This document shows, in pieces, positions 50,776 to 59,387 of a stretch of 64,000 nt of DNA. Position 1 is the first letter of the stretch; each line of letters opens with the position of its first letter. The translations under genes and the position numbers were made by a program. Source of the DNA: Anammoximicrobium sp964486845 (GTDB lineage: Bacteria; Planctomycetota; Planctomycetia; Pirellulales; Pirellulaceae); contig CAZAQY010000008.1 of the NCBI GenBank assembly GCA_964486845.1, positions 1 to 64,000 of the forward strand, read 5' to 3'. The notes beneath the pieces were generated by a model. The model did not search any database. It saw only the letters and a program-made list of their open reading frames with translations, and was not told the origin of the DNA.

Positions 50776-52254
50776 TCAGTCATCGAGTTTCTCCAGCACC
50801 TGGTTGCGCAGCTCGCCGGCGCCCGCCAGGAAGTGCTCGGCAATCCAGCGCAAGTGACTGGGGTCTCGGCCTTCGAAACGAAACGTGACGGCCGATTCGG
50901 TGATCGAAGCCCGGGCCAGGGCCCAGCCGCCGTCGTATTCGGCTCGCACGCCGTCCAGTCGCATGACCGTGCCGCCGCAACTGGCGGCGATGGCCTCGAC
51001 GACCGCCGCCGCGTCGCCTTCGTACGGGACGCGCAAGTCCGGCGTGATCGCCGGCCAGCCAATCGGTTCGATCAATTCCGCCAGCCGTTTTCCCGTCCGG
51101 CGGAGAAGCCCCAGCACGACGAGCGCGGTGAACAAACCGTCGTCGCCGCCGTCCAGCGCGCCGAAGAAGTGGTGCCCGCTGACTTCCACGCCCAATTCGG
51201 CTTGCAGTTCCAGCATCGCAGTCTTGATGAATCCGTAGCCGCTGGGCTGCATCACCGCTTTGCCATTGCGAGCCGCGGCGGCATCCGCCACGATCGAAGC
51301 GCATTTCAGGTCGTAGACCACCGCCGGCCGATCGAAGAAATGTTGAATCAACACCACGGCCAGCTGTTCGGGCCGCACAACGCGCCCGGCATGATCGACG
51401 AAGACGACGCGGTCACCGTCGCCGTCCAGGCCGATGCCAACGTGACTGCCTCCTTCCACCACCGCTTCGATCAACGGAGCCAGGTTCTCATCGCGAGCCG
51501 GGTTGGGGGTCCGCGCAGAGAAATCCGGATCGATGGCCGGCGTGAGCGCGGTGACAGTGGCGCCAGCGCGGGCCAGCACGCGGGGAGCAATGTGGGTGAA
51601 CGCGCCGGCCATGGCGTCCAGAACCACCGATAGGGACGGCTCTGGTCCTCGTTCCCAGGCTCCCGCCTGGGTACGCACTGCCTCGCCGGCTCCGCCGGCC
51701 GGATGCGAGGCGGAGCCTCGCGGTCCGCGGGTTACGAGGCGGAGCCCCGTAACCAGATGGTTGGCGGTGCTAAGGAACTCGGCCGCTCGCCGGATCACCC
51801 AGTCCTGATATGCGGCCGTTACGTCGTGGTAGCTTACGGTACTGCGTGGTTCGTCCGGCGGCGGCGTCTGACAACCAGCTTCCAGTTCTTGAACCAACTG
51901 CGGAACGGCCGGCCGGCCGGCCACCACGAACTTGATCCCGTTGTAACGGGCGGGGTTGTGCGAGGCGGTGACCACCGCGACGCTGCGGCAGCCGAGTTGC
52001 CGGGCGGCAAAGTAGACGACCGGCGTGGGCTGCTGACCCACGTCATGAATCGCCAGGCCGGCATCGAGCAATCCTTCGACGAATGCCTGCTTCAGCAGCG
52101 GCGTGCTGCGGCGGAAATCCCCGCCCACGCAGACCGAAGCGTCGCCGCGAGTCCGAATCATCTGCCCCAACGAACGGCCGATGCGGCGGGCCTCGTCCGC
52201 CCCCCATTCCTGACCCACCACGCCGCGAATGTCACAGGCTTTGAAAATGCTCAC
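50776..52254 (-). CDS. phosphomannomutase/phosphoglucomutase
   Basis: 492 residues with a GTG start overlapping the upstream kinase stop (GTGA, 52251-52254). Hexose phosphate mutase motifs: the phosphoserine loop VVTASHNPARYNG with S98, the metal loop LDGDGDR at 277-282, GHHFFG in the sugar-recognition loop, and RFEGRDPSHL near the C terminus in place of the usual phosphate-binding motif. It interconverts hexose 1- and 6-phosphates, with mannose or glucose preferred. Residues about 167-207 (Arg/Gly/Ala-rich) are an insertion encoded by palindromic repeat DNA at 51650-51755, within domain 2. Forms an operon with the FGGY kinase. Confidence 0.9.
   Translation of the reverse strand: MSIFKACDIRGVVGQEWGADEARRIGRSLGQMIRTRGDASVCVGGDFRRSTPLLKQAFVEGLLDAGLAIHDVGQQPTPVVYFAARQLGCRSVAVVTASHNPARYNGIKFVVAGRPAVPQLVQELEAGCQTPPPDEPRSTVSYHDVTAAYQDWVIRRAAEFLSTANHLVTGLRLVTRGPRGSASHPAGGAGEAVRTQAGAWERGPEPSLSVVLDAMAGAFTHIAPRVLARAGATVTALTPAIDPDFSARTPNPARDENLAPLIEAVVEGGSHVGIGLDGDGDRVVFVDHAGRVVRPEQLAVVLIQHFFDRPAVVYDLKCASIVADAAAARNGKAVMQPSGYGFIKTAMLELQAELGVEVSGHHFFGALDGGDDGLFTALVVLGLLRRTGKRLAELIEPIGWPAITPDLRVPYEGDAAAVVEAIAASCGGTVMRLDGVRAEYDGGWALARASITESAVTFRFEGRDPSHLRWIAEHFLAGAGELRNQVLEKLDD
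51654..51754. repeat. cluster of hairpins inserted in the mutase frame
   Basis: Consecutive hairpins: CCCAGGC-TCCC-GCCTGGG (51654-51671), CCTCGC...GCGAGG (51681-51710), GCGAGG/CCTCGC (51705-51721) and GGTTACG...CGTAACC (51730-51754). Read in the gene's frame it gives about 39 extra residues and no stop. Confidence 0.8.
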
Positions 52255-53699
52255 AGCCAGCCTCGTTCCTGCATCGCGGCCCGGAACCGCTCCAGCATTT
52301 CGACGTAGGCGGCGGCAAGCCGCGGCTCCGGCTCCACCGTGCGCCCCGGCCGCACGAGCGCCGCCACGGCCTCGCGACACGACCCCACGTGCGGCATCGC
52401 GGCCAACACCGCTGCCCCCACGGCGCACTGGGGATACCGCGGAACCGAGTACGTCCGGCCGCTGACCGCCGCGCGGACCCGCAGCCACGTTTCCCCCGCC
52501 ACTGCGCCACCGGTGGCATACACGGTCGCACCGGTCCGCAGCCCCAACTGCTCCAATCGTTCAATTCCCAATCGCTCCAGAAACGCCGTTCCCTCCATCC
52601 CGGCGGCGAAACGCACGGTGGGGTCGTCGATCTCGTCGAGGCCAAAACCGGCGGCCATCGTACAGGCAAACGGAAATCGCTCGCCAGTCTTGACCAGCGG
52701 ATAGACGATCTGCCGTGTGGGCAGCCGGGCCGCCGCTTCGCGTCCCAATCGTTCGAGATTCTCGCCTCGAAAAAACTTCTCGACCCACTCCGCTCCCGTG
52801 CTGGACGCGGCGCCGGGCAGGTAGCCGCCCGCCGGATGCCGATGATTATACACGACTCCATCCGGATCCAGCAGCGGCTGCGGGCTGATCGCTTTGAAGG
52901 TCAGGGTGGTACCCAGCGTCAAGTTCACGTCCCCCGCTTCCTTGGCCCCCGAAGCCAGACAGCCCGCGATCCCGTCGGTGGCGCCGGCCACTACGGGCAC
53001 GCCGGCGGGCAGTCCCGTGGCCGCGGCCGCCTCGGCCGTGACGTGGCCGACGGGCGTTCCCGGCAAGACGACCTCGGGCAGCAACCGGTGTGGGATTCCC
53101 AATCGGAATTCGATCGGCTCCGGCCACTGCAGGCTCGCCGGGTCGACGCCCGTCTTGAGCGCCGTCGAAACGTCCGAGACGTCGTAGCGGCCGCACAGAG
53201 CGCCGACGATCCAATCCGTTTGATGCACGACGCGGCGGCAGCGGCAAAAGACAGCGGGCTCGTGCCGCGCGAAGTGCAGCAACTTGGGCAGTGCAAAGGC
53301 CGTGGCGACTTGAATGCCGTACGGTGCCAAGGCGTCGCAGACGGCGTCCGCAGCTTCCGGCGTTTCGGCCGCCGCCCGCATGTCGTTGTACATCACCCCC
53401 GGCGTCAGCGGCCGGTTGTCCTCGTCGCACAGCAGAAACGTGCCGGACGTCGCATCCACGGCGATGCCAACGATCTCGCAACGGGCCGGCAACCGGGCCG
53501 TTGCATCGCGCAACGCCGCTTCCGCAGTCGCCCTCCAAGCCAGCGGATCCTGTTGCACGCACGGCCCCTCGACGCGCGACGCGGCAGCAGGAAAATCAGC
53601 GCGTCCCTCGGCGACCAATCGCCCCTGGAAATCCATGGCCACCGCGCGGGCACCGCCGGTGCCGAGATCCACTCCCATACAGACCAGATTTGCGGACAT
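52251..53699 (-). CDS. FGGY-family carbohydrate kinase (xylulokinase-like)
   Basis: 482 residues. N-terminal actin-like domain with the phosphate loop MGVDLGTGGARAVAMD, then GIAVDATSGTFLL, the catalytic-base region YNDMRAA, and the C-terminal VVAGATDGIAGCLASGA and NLTLGTTLTFK loops. The family phosphorylates pentuloses or similar sugars; xylulokinase, ribulokinase or a related ketose kinase cannot be distinguished here. The following mutase gene overlaps it by 4 bases, so the two are coexpressed. GGGAG precedes the ATG at 53699. Confidence 0.88.
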   Translation of the reverse strand: MSANLVCMGVDLGTGGARAVAMDFQGRLVAEGRADFPAAASRVEGPCVQQDPLAWRATAEAALRDATARLPARCEIVGIAVDATSGTFLLCDEDNRPLTPGVMYNDMRAAAETPEAADAVCDALAPYGIQVATAFALPKLLHFARHEPAVFCRCRRVVHQTDWIVGALCGRYDVSDVSTALKTGVDPASLQWPEPIEFRLGIPHRLLPEVVLPGTPVGHVTAEAAAATGLPAGVPVVAGATDGIAGCLASGAKEAGDVNLTLGTTLTFKAISPQPLLDPDGVVYNHRHPAGGYLPGAASSTGAEWVEKFFRGENLERLGREAAARLPTRQIVYPLVKTGERFPFACTMAAGFGLDEIDDPTVRFAAGMEGTAFLERLGIERLEQLGLRTGATVYATGGAVAGETWLRVRAAVSGRTYSVPRYPQCAVGAAVLAAMPHVGSCREAVAALVRPGRTVEPEPRLAAAYVEMLERFRAAMQERGWL

Positions 53700-53876
53700 T
53701 CCGTGCTCCCGCCAGACAAGGTCTCGGCCATCCGCGCCAGAAGCACCACATCACTGACGGCGGTTCTGGATATATCAAGCGTCTCGCGCGGCCGTCGGTC
53801 GCGACCCAGGATCTGTGCGTGGAGCGCGCATCCTCCAGTCCGAGACTTCAACCTACAAATCGCCCCGGAGCGAACC

Positions 53877-56141
53877 TTAGCGTGGCGCCCGGAGAAGCTC
53901 CCGCAACTGGTCCGCGATGGCTTTGGCGTCCGCCATCAACTTCTGTTTCTTTTCCACCACGTCGGCCTCCGTCGCCAAGTCGCGGAGTTGGATGTGAAAC
54001 CGGAGTGAATTCCCGGTTCCGGAAGGCCGCACCGTGACGTGATTGAAGGGTTTGCCGTCATGGGTGGGGTCTTCCAGGTAGAACCGCACGCCTTCGTCCG
54101 GGAATTGGAAATCGTACGTCGGCGGATAAATGGCGTCGTACTTGCCCGTTCGGTAGATGCAAGCGGAAACGGCGCGGCGGCCGGCGATTTGGAAGTCGTT
54201 GGCCAGGGCCAGTTGGAAGAAGCCCAAGGCCCGGCGCAGGATTTCTTTCTTCTTGCGGTCGCCTTCGATGCCCGGATACTCGCCGTCCATCGGGTCCGGT
54301 TCGTAGTGGTTGACGAACAGGCCAATCGCAGGATCGAGGAAGATGTGTTTGTCGATCAGTTCGAAGATCGTCGTCCCTTGCGACTTGGCCCACGCGGCGA
54401 CTTCGGCCACCAGCAGCGCGGCCAGCGTCCCGTCCTTGTCGCGCACGTGGCCGCCGACACCCAGCGACCGTTCATCCGGGGGCCGGCCGCCCAAAAGGGA
54501 GAATCCGTTGCTCTGCTCCATCGCGCCGATATTGAACGAGCGCTGGCCGTTGTTCATGTCCTGATATTCGCACACGAACGGATCGCAGAGTTCCGCCGTC
54601 TTGCCCAGCCGTCCCTCGTCCAGCGCCGGGATCGGCTTGCCGTCCCACACATCGCGGACCGCCGCCGCCAAAGCCGCGAATCCGACCCATGTCTTGACGA
54701 CCCCCAAGCCATGCTTGCGGGCCAACAGGATGATGCTGTCGGACGTGGTGTGCGACTGGGCGATAAATCGTTTCTCGCAGTCCAGCGGGTGTCCGTGCAG
54801 TTCCGTCTCACGGTGCAAACGGTACCACAGCAACAGGGCCCACATCGAATCGGCCGGCAGCAGCATCCAATCCTGGCCGTCATACAGGTGTCGCTGAGCG
54901 GGGGGCACTTTGACAACCACGCCGCACCGGTCGGCGTCGGGATCCGTGCCAATCAGGATATCGACATCGTCGAAACTGCCGTATTCGGCTTTGAATGCCT
55001 CGACCGCCGTCTTTGCCGCGCGCGTGTCGCCGGGGTCCGGCTGTTGTTCGAGTCCGGGTTCGCTGCAGAACGACGGGAACAAGCCGTTCAGATCGTTCAG
55101 TCCCCCGTGAGTGATGACCTTGACGTCCGAAAAGCCCACATCCTTCAGCAGTCGCGGCACGGCTCGCCGCCCGGCGCCATGAAAGGCACAGTAGGCGATG
55201 TGCAGCGGTTCGGCCGCCGCTTGTTGCTGGGCCGCCAGATCCGTCATCAGGAAGGTCTTCACGTGAGCGGCATGCTGCTCGTGGATGTTCATCACGTGGT
55301 CTTGCCGCCCGCAGTAGTCGAACCTGGGTATCCGCTCGTCGCCGCCCAGAAAAACCAGGCGTTCTTGCGGCGCGTCGGCAAAAGGGCACAACTTGACGGC
55401 GGACGTTGCGGCCTTGGCGATGTACTTGTTGTACATTTCGTTCCGTGCACTTGGATCAAATTGCGATCCGTTCGCGCACGAAAGCTTGTAGCCGTTGTAT
55501 CGGTAGTCGTTGTGGCTTGCCGAAATCAGGATTCCGAGGTCCGCTTTGATGCCCTGATACGGAATGGCAAACGTCATTTCCGGATACGGGCACGGCTCGT
55601 CGAAAAAGTACACGGTGTATTCGTAGGCCAGAAAGAGTTCCGCCACGATCTTGGCCAAATCGAATCCGCGGACGCGGCTGTCGTAGCCGATGACGACCTT
55701 CTCGAACGGCGGACTCTGGGCCTTGCCGTATCGGGCCACCCCGGCCGACGTCAGCAGCAGCACCACTTCGTTGATCGTGTTGGGACCCTTCAAGATCGGT
55801 GCCCCAATCCCTTCCGTGTGAAGGCGGACCACCGACTCGCGATCAAAGGCCATCATGCCGCGAATTCCGCCCGTGCCGAATCGAGCCTGCTGCCGGAAGG
55901 CGTTGACGAGATCCTCCCAACGTTCTTGCCGGATCGCCTCGGCCAGACCCTCGGCCAACTTCGGCGAGATCCGCCGCAAATCCCGGTTCTTCAACCACTT
56001 CTTGAGCGACGAGAACGTGTTCTGCGCCGCCAGATTGTGTGACTGCTCGTCGATGCGGCCCTCCTGCAGAGCGCGTGTCAAGTACTCGGTCACGCCCTTT
56101 TCGGCAGATTCAAGCAACGTTGTGACGGATGTTGCAGACAT
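53877..56141 (-). CDS. phospho-sugar mutase (phosphoglucomutase, long form)
   Basis: 754 residues, longer than the usual 450-600. All alpha-D-phosphohexomutase motifs are visible: FGTGGIRGMM (88-97), the phosphoserine loop ISASHNDYRYNGYK with S208, the metal loop DPDADR at 400-405, GGHVRDKDG in the sugar loop and RPSGTGN near the C terminus. The extra N-terminal 85 residues (helical, LKKWLKNRDLRRIS) and internal segments resemble those of PGM2/glucose-1,6-bisphosphate-synthase-like enzymes. Likely role: interconversion of glucose 1- and 6-phosphate. GGAGAAAGGAATC precedes the ATG. It belongs to a run of sugar-phosphate genes but is separated from the kinase by 177 bases. Confidence 0.9.
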   Translation of the reverse strand: MSATSVTTLLESAEKGVTEYLTRALQEGRIDEQSHNLAAQNTFSSLKKWLKNRDLRRISPKLAEGLAEAIRQERWEDLVNAFRQQARFGTGGIRGMMAFDRESVVRLHTEGIGAPILKGPNTINEVVLLLTSAGVARYGKAQSPPFEKVVIGYDSRVRGFDLAKIVAELFLAYEYTVYFFDEPCPYPEMTFAIPYQGIKADLGILISASHNDYRYNGYKLSCANGSQFDPSARNEMYNKYIAKAATSAVKLCPFADAPQERLVFLGGDERIPRFDYCGRQDHVMNIHEQHAAHVKTFLMTDLAAQQQAAAEPLHIAYCAFHGAGRRAVPRLLKDVGFSDVKVITHGGLNDLNGLFPSFCSEPGLEQQPDPGDTRAAKTAVEAFKAEYGSFDDVDILIGTDPDADRCGVVVKVPPAQRHLYDGQDWMLLPADSMWALLLWYRLHRETELHGHPLDCEKRFIAQSHTTSDSIILLARKHGLGVVKTWVGFAALAAAVRDVWDGKPIPALDEGRLGKTAELCDPFVCEYQDMNNGQRSFNIGAMEQSNGFSLLGGRPPDERSLGVGGHVRDKDGTLAALLVAEVAAWAKSQGTTIFELIDKHIFLDPAIGLFVNHYEPDPMDGEYPGIEGDRKKKEILRRALGFFQLALANDFQIAGRRAVSACIYRTGKYDAIYPPTYDFQFPDEGVRFYLEDPTHDGKPFNHVTVRPSGTGNSLRFHIQLRDLATEADVVEKKQKLMADAKAIADQLRELLRAPR

Positions 56142-56304
56142 TGTGATTCCTTTCTCCTCGCGAAGGCTGCGCCGGACTTTCGCCCCGGAGGGCGTAACTA
56201 AGAGTTGACCATCATATCGCCCAGAAAGGTTGACGGCTAGACCCGGCGGATCGGTGCCGGATCGGAGTCATGGACGTTGGGTGCCTCAATTCGTGCCGTT
56301 CGCC

Positions 56305-57252
56305 TTACAGAAGCCTGCGCTGAACGGCTTTCTGGCCGTCCGATGCAGGCGTGAACAAGTCCGTTCGCGTGAGCCCCAGTTCGCGGGCCATGTCTAGCGA
56401 ATACTCCAGCTTGCCCATGTTCGGATAACGCCCGTTGGTGCCGAAGCAAAACTTGACTCCCGCCGCTTTGGCGACTTCCAGGAAGTTGCGTTTGGGCAGC
56501 CGGTAACCGGAACTGATCTCCAGGGCCACGCCGTGCCGTACGGCCGCACTAGCGACGCGGCGGACGCGGGCCTCGGTCCAGTATGTGTCGTAGTCCGCCG
56601 CCAACGGCGCCGGCAGCCAAGAGACATTGGCCAGAACGTCGATCGGTTGCTGCTCGATGATGGACACGTACCAGTCCACGTAGCGTTCCATGAAGGCCTG
56701 CTTGTCGGCCATCTCCACCCGCGACTCGACGTCCTTTTCCCAAAGCTTGACCCGCTGCCCGTCGCGGCCGGGAAAGGTCATGGCGTCGGTTAGAATGTAG
56801 TCCAGGCGTGCAAGCATCTTCCGCGAAAAGCAACCGACCCAATCGGTCCATTCGGTCTGCACGCCGCGATAGACGGGCTTGCCGTCGAGCATCGCCAGGT
56901 AGCGGCCCAGTTCCTCATCGTTGCTCACCACCACCGGGTACTTGTTCTCCTTCGTGCCCGCGTGCTCGACGATCCCGAACTTGACGCCGCGCTCTCGGGA
57001 GATTTCCAGTACGTTGTCGATGGTGCTGTTGTCCAGGTGCACGTGTAGGTCCAGTCGCGGAAGATCGCCGGCCGAAGCGGGTGGCGTCGTTGCCGGTTCG
57101 CCGCACTGGACCACGGAGGTTTGTGTTGCCAACGCGCCGATCCCGGTCAGGCTGGCGGCGAGGAACGTGCGGCGGGAACATGCGCCAAATCTGGAGGCGG
57201 CAGCGAGTTGTTCAGATCGTTGACGGCGTGGGCGGCAGAGCTGATTTGTCAT
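56305..57252 (-). CDS. exported PHP-like metal-dependent hydrolase
   Basis: 315 residues with a twin-arginine leader (CSRRTFLAASLTGIGALA) near residue 26. The core has RLDLHVHLDNSTIDNV (HxH, as in PHP domains), FGIVEHAGTKEN, RGVQTEW, RLDYILTDAMTFPG, PIDVLANVSWLP, GVALEISSGYRLP and FCFGTNGRYPN. These match PHP/histidinol-phosphatase-like barrels with three metal sites. Substrate unknown. The ATG at 57252 follows AAGGAACG; the longer frame has no leader. The position in a sugar-phosphate cluster suggests a phosphoester of a sugar, but that is speculative. Confidence 0.82.
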   Translation of the reverse strand: MTNQLCRPRRQRSEQLAAASRFGACSRRTFLAASLTGIGALATQTSVVQCGEPATTPPASAGDLPRLDLHVHLDNSTIDNVLEISRERGVKFGIVEHAGTKENKYPVVVSNDEELGRYLAMLDGKPVYRGVQTEWTDWVGCFSRKMLARLDYILTDAMTFPGRDGQRVKLWEKDVESRVEMADKQAFMERYVDWYVSIIEQQPIDVLANVSWLPAPLAADYDTYWTEARVRRVASAAVRHGVALEISSGYRLPKRNFLEVAKAAGVKFCFGTNGRYPNMGKLEYSLDMARELGLTRTDLFTPASDGQKAVQRRLL

Positions 57253-57365
57253 GGTGATCGTTCCTTGCAGTTGGACAGTGTAGGACGGAGATGTCTTTGG
57301 TGCCAGTCGTAGTGCAGAAGCCGTTGAACCAACCGGGCGAGCTGTCGATTTAGCTGGTGACGGCA

Positions 57366-57459
57366 CGTGGGGTAAGCTTCCAGCTTGCCGGCGCAGCCTA
57401 TCTTCAATTCACTATTCTGCCTCCGTGGTCCAGTTCGCAAGCTGGAAGCTTACGCCACG
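57366..57459. repeat. palindromic GTAAGCTTCCAGCTTGC element
   Basis: Arms at 57372-57388 and 57437-57453 are perfect 17-base reverse complements, extended to 57366 and 57459 with one mismatch. The 48-base loop contains a TTCACTATTC word found also in the repeats near 2625 and 9475. It lies between the PHP-like gene and a kinase gene on the same strand, so it may form an attenuator or terminator hairpin. Confidence 0.85.
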
Positions 57460-57508
57460 ACCAAGTCGCCAGCCCGCGAGTCGGGTGGCGAACAACGACG
57501 ATCGTAGC

Positions 57509-59029
57509 TTATGTCCGCAGGTCTTGCCACGCGGGGTGCAAGGCGGCCAGCAGTCGCCGGTAGCGATCATACTTGGCGCGGTAGACCTCGGCACGACGCG
57601 GTTCGGGCGCGAAGGTGCGGGCGATTCGGACCATCGCCGCACATGCCGCGGGGTAGTCGGGATAGACTCCGACGGCCACGGCGGCGCAGATCGCCGCGCC
57701 CAGTGCGCCCAACTCGGAACCGTCGGGGATCTCGACCGGGATCTGCAGCGCGTTGGCGAGGATCTGCATCCAGACGTCGCTGCGCGTGGCGCCGCCGCTG
57801 GCGCGAATACAATGCGGCCGCTCCCGGAATCTCAGCAAACGCTCGAGATGCGTCTGGTGCGCGAAGACCACGCCCTCGTAAACCGCTCGCAATACGTGGC
57901 GGCGGTCGCAGCGACTGGACAATCCGACCAGCGTTCCGGTCGCATCCGGATGCGAATTCGAGCCGTACAGGAAAGGCAGGAAGATCGCCGATGAATCCTC
58001 CGGGCTCGTCTCGGCGACCAGCCGGTTGACCTGGGCATAGTTATCCAAGCCTTGTTGCCCCGCGACGCCGGCGAAGTTGCGCAGCAGTTGGCCCATGACC
58101 CACTCCAGGTTGCCTGCCGAAGTGGGACTGGCTTCGATCATCAGGAAGTGGTCCGGCAAACAGTAACGCGAAGTCATGAACACGTCGTCGCTGGTGACCG
58201 GCGTCCGCGATGCGTACTCGTTGATGCCCCAGGTGCCGAGGACCATGCCCAGTTCACGGTCGCTGAGCAGCGCCGACGCCAACGCACAAGCGTCGACGTC
58301 GAACAGTCCGCCGGCGACCGGCGTGCCGGGGGCCAGTCCCGTTTCGGCAGCGGCTGCCGGCGTGACTTCGCCGCAAATTTCCGCCGATCGCCGCAAGGGC
58401 GGGAGTTTGTCGAACGCGCCGGCGATCCCGAAGCGGTCCAGGATGTCCGGGTCGTACCGGGCCCTCCCGACGTCCATCAGACTGGTGCCCGACATGTCCG
58501 TCAACTCGGCGGCGGCCTGCCCGGTCAACCGCGACCGGATAAAATCCTTGCACATCAGCACCCAGCGAGTCTTGGCGTACGCGTCCGCTTCGTGGTCTCG
58601 CAGCCAGGCCAAGAGCGCGTTGGGCTGACCGGGCCACAGCGACTGCATCGTTTTCGGGCGCACGGCGTGGCCGATGCCAGCGGCGGTCCAGCGTTCGACG
58701 TAGCTGCGGGCTCGCGCGTCGGCCGAGAAAATGCCGTTGCGGACGGGGCGGAGGGCGGCATCTACCAAGTAGATCCCATTGCCGTGCCCCGTGCAGGCGA
58801 CGCCCGCGATCTGCCGTGGATCGATGCGCGCCATGCCGATCACGTCCCGCACTGCGGCGGCCGCTGCCGACCACAATTGGTTGAGGTCGAATTCGGACCA
58901 GCCCGGCGCCGGCGAGAGCGTGTCGGTTTTGTTGGCCGCCACTGCCACCTCGCGCCCGTCTGGGGAGAACAAAGCCGCTTTGAAGACAGTGCCGCCGTTG
59001 TCGATGCCCAACAGAAATTGCCCGGCCAT
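57509..59029 (-). CDS. FGGY-family carbohydrate kinase
   Basis: 506 residues. FGGY architecture with phosphate loop LLGIDNGGTVFKAALF, GVACTGHGNGIYLVD, then KTMQSLWPGQPNALLAW, SGTSLMD and the C-terminal ATP-binding turn IRASGGATRSDVWMQI. The NGG in place of DxGT is a variant seen in L-xylulose/erythritol-type kinases. The exact substrate is not assigned. A GAGGAGG sits at 59039-59045 before the ATG, directly beside the palindromic element at 59051. It shares strand with the mutase cluster but is separated from it by the PHP-like gene and a palindrome. Confidence 0.88.
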   Translation of the reverse strand: MAGQFLLGIDNGGTVFKAALFSPDGREVAVAANKTDTLSPAPGWSEFDLNQLWSAAAAAVRDVIGMARIDPRQIAGVACTGHGNGIYLVDAALRPVRNGIFSADARARSYVERWTAAGIGHAVRPKTMQSLWPGQPNALLAWLRDHEADAYAKTRWVLMCKDFIRSRLTGQAAAELTDMSGTSLMDVGRARYDPDILDRFGIAGAFDKLPPLRRSAEICGEVTPAAAAETGLAPGTPVAGGLFDVDACALASALLSDRELGMVLGTWGINEYASRTPVTSDDVFMTSRYCLPDHFLMIEASPTSAGNLEWVMGQLLRNFAGVAGQQGLDNYAQVNRLVAETSPEDSSAIFLPFLYGSNSHPDATGTLVGLSSRCDRRHVLRAVYEGVVFAHQTHLERLLRFRERPHCIRASGGATRSDVWMQILANALQIPVEIPDGSELGALGAAICAAVAVGVYPDYPAACAAMVRIARTFAPEPRRAEVYRAKYDRYRRLLAALHPAWQDLRT

Positions 59030-59050
59030 TGAGCGGGAACCTCCTCTTCT

Positions 59051-59144
59051 TCATTTTTCTGTCACCTCATCTTTTTGTCAGCTTTCTTCTTCTTTCTGAA
59101 AAATAGGGAGCAACTGACAGAAAGATGAAGTGACAGAAAAATGA
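59051..59144. repeat. palindromic TCATTTTTCTGTCA element, copy 2
   Basis: Arms of 31 bases at 59051-59081 and 59114-59144 are reverse complements with only two mismatches. They contain the CTGACAGAAAGATG and GTGACAGAAAAATG words of the element at 50544-50635. It lies 21 bases upstream of the FGGY kinase start, so a transcript of that gene would begin near it. Confidence 0.85.
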
Positions 59145-59387
59145 GCGACCGATTGTTGTTGTGAGCCTCTACTCGGTGCCCCGAAATTCTACCGTGGCTT
59201 CGCGGCCTCCGCTGGCCATCACACGGTTAATCCTCCCCCGGCAGCGCACAAAGCGAGGGAACGGATTGGCCGGCGAGGAAAGCGGTTCATGAGGTGCGTC
59301 GCCGGTTCAGGTCGATTGAACTGCAGCTTGCAATCGCATACGATTTTGGCTGGCGTCAAGCTGGCATGCTGGGCAGGAGGAGAGGCT

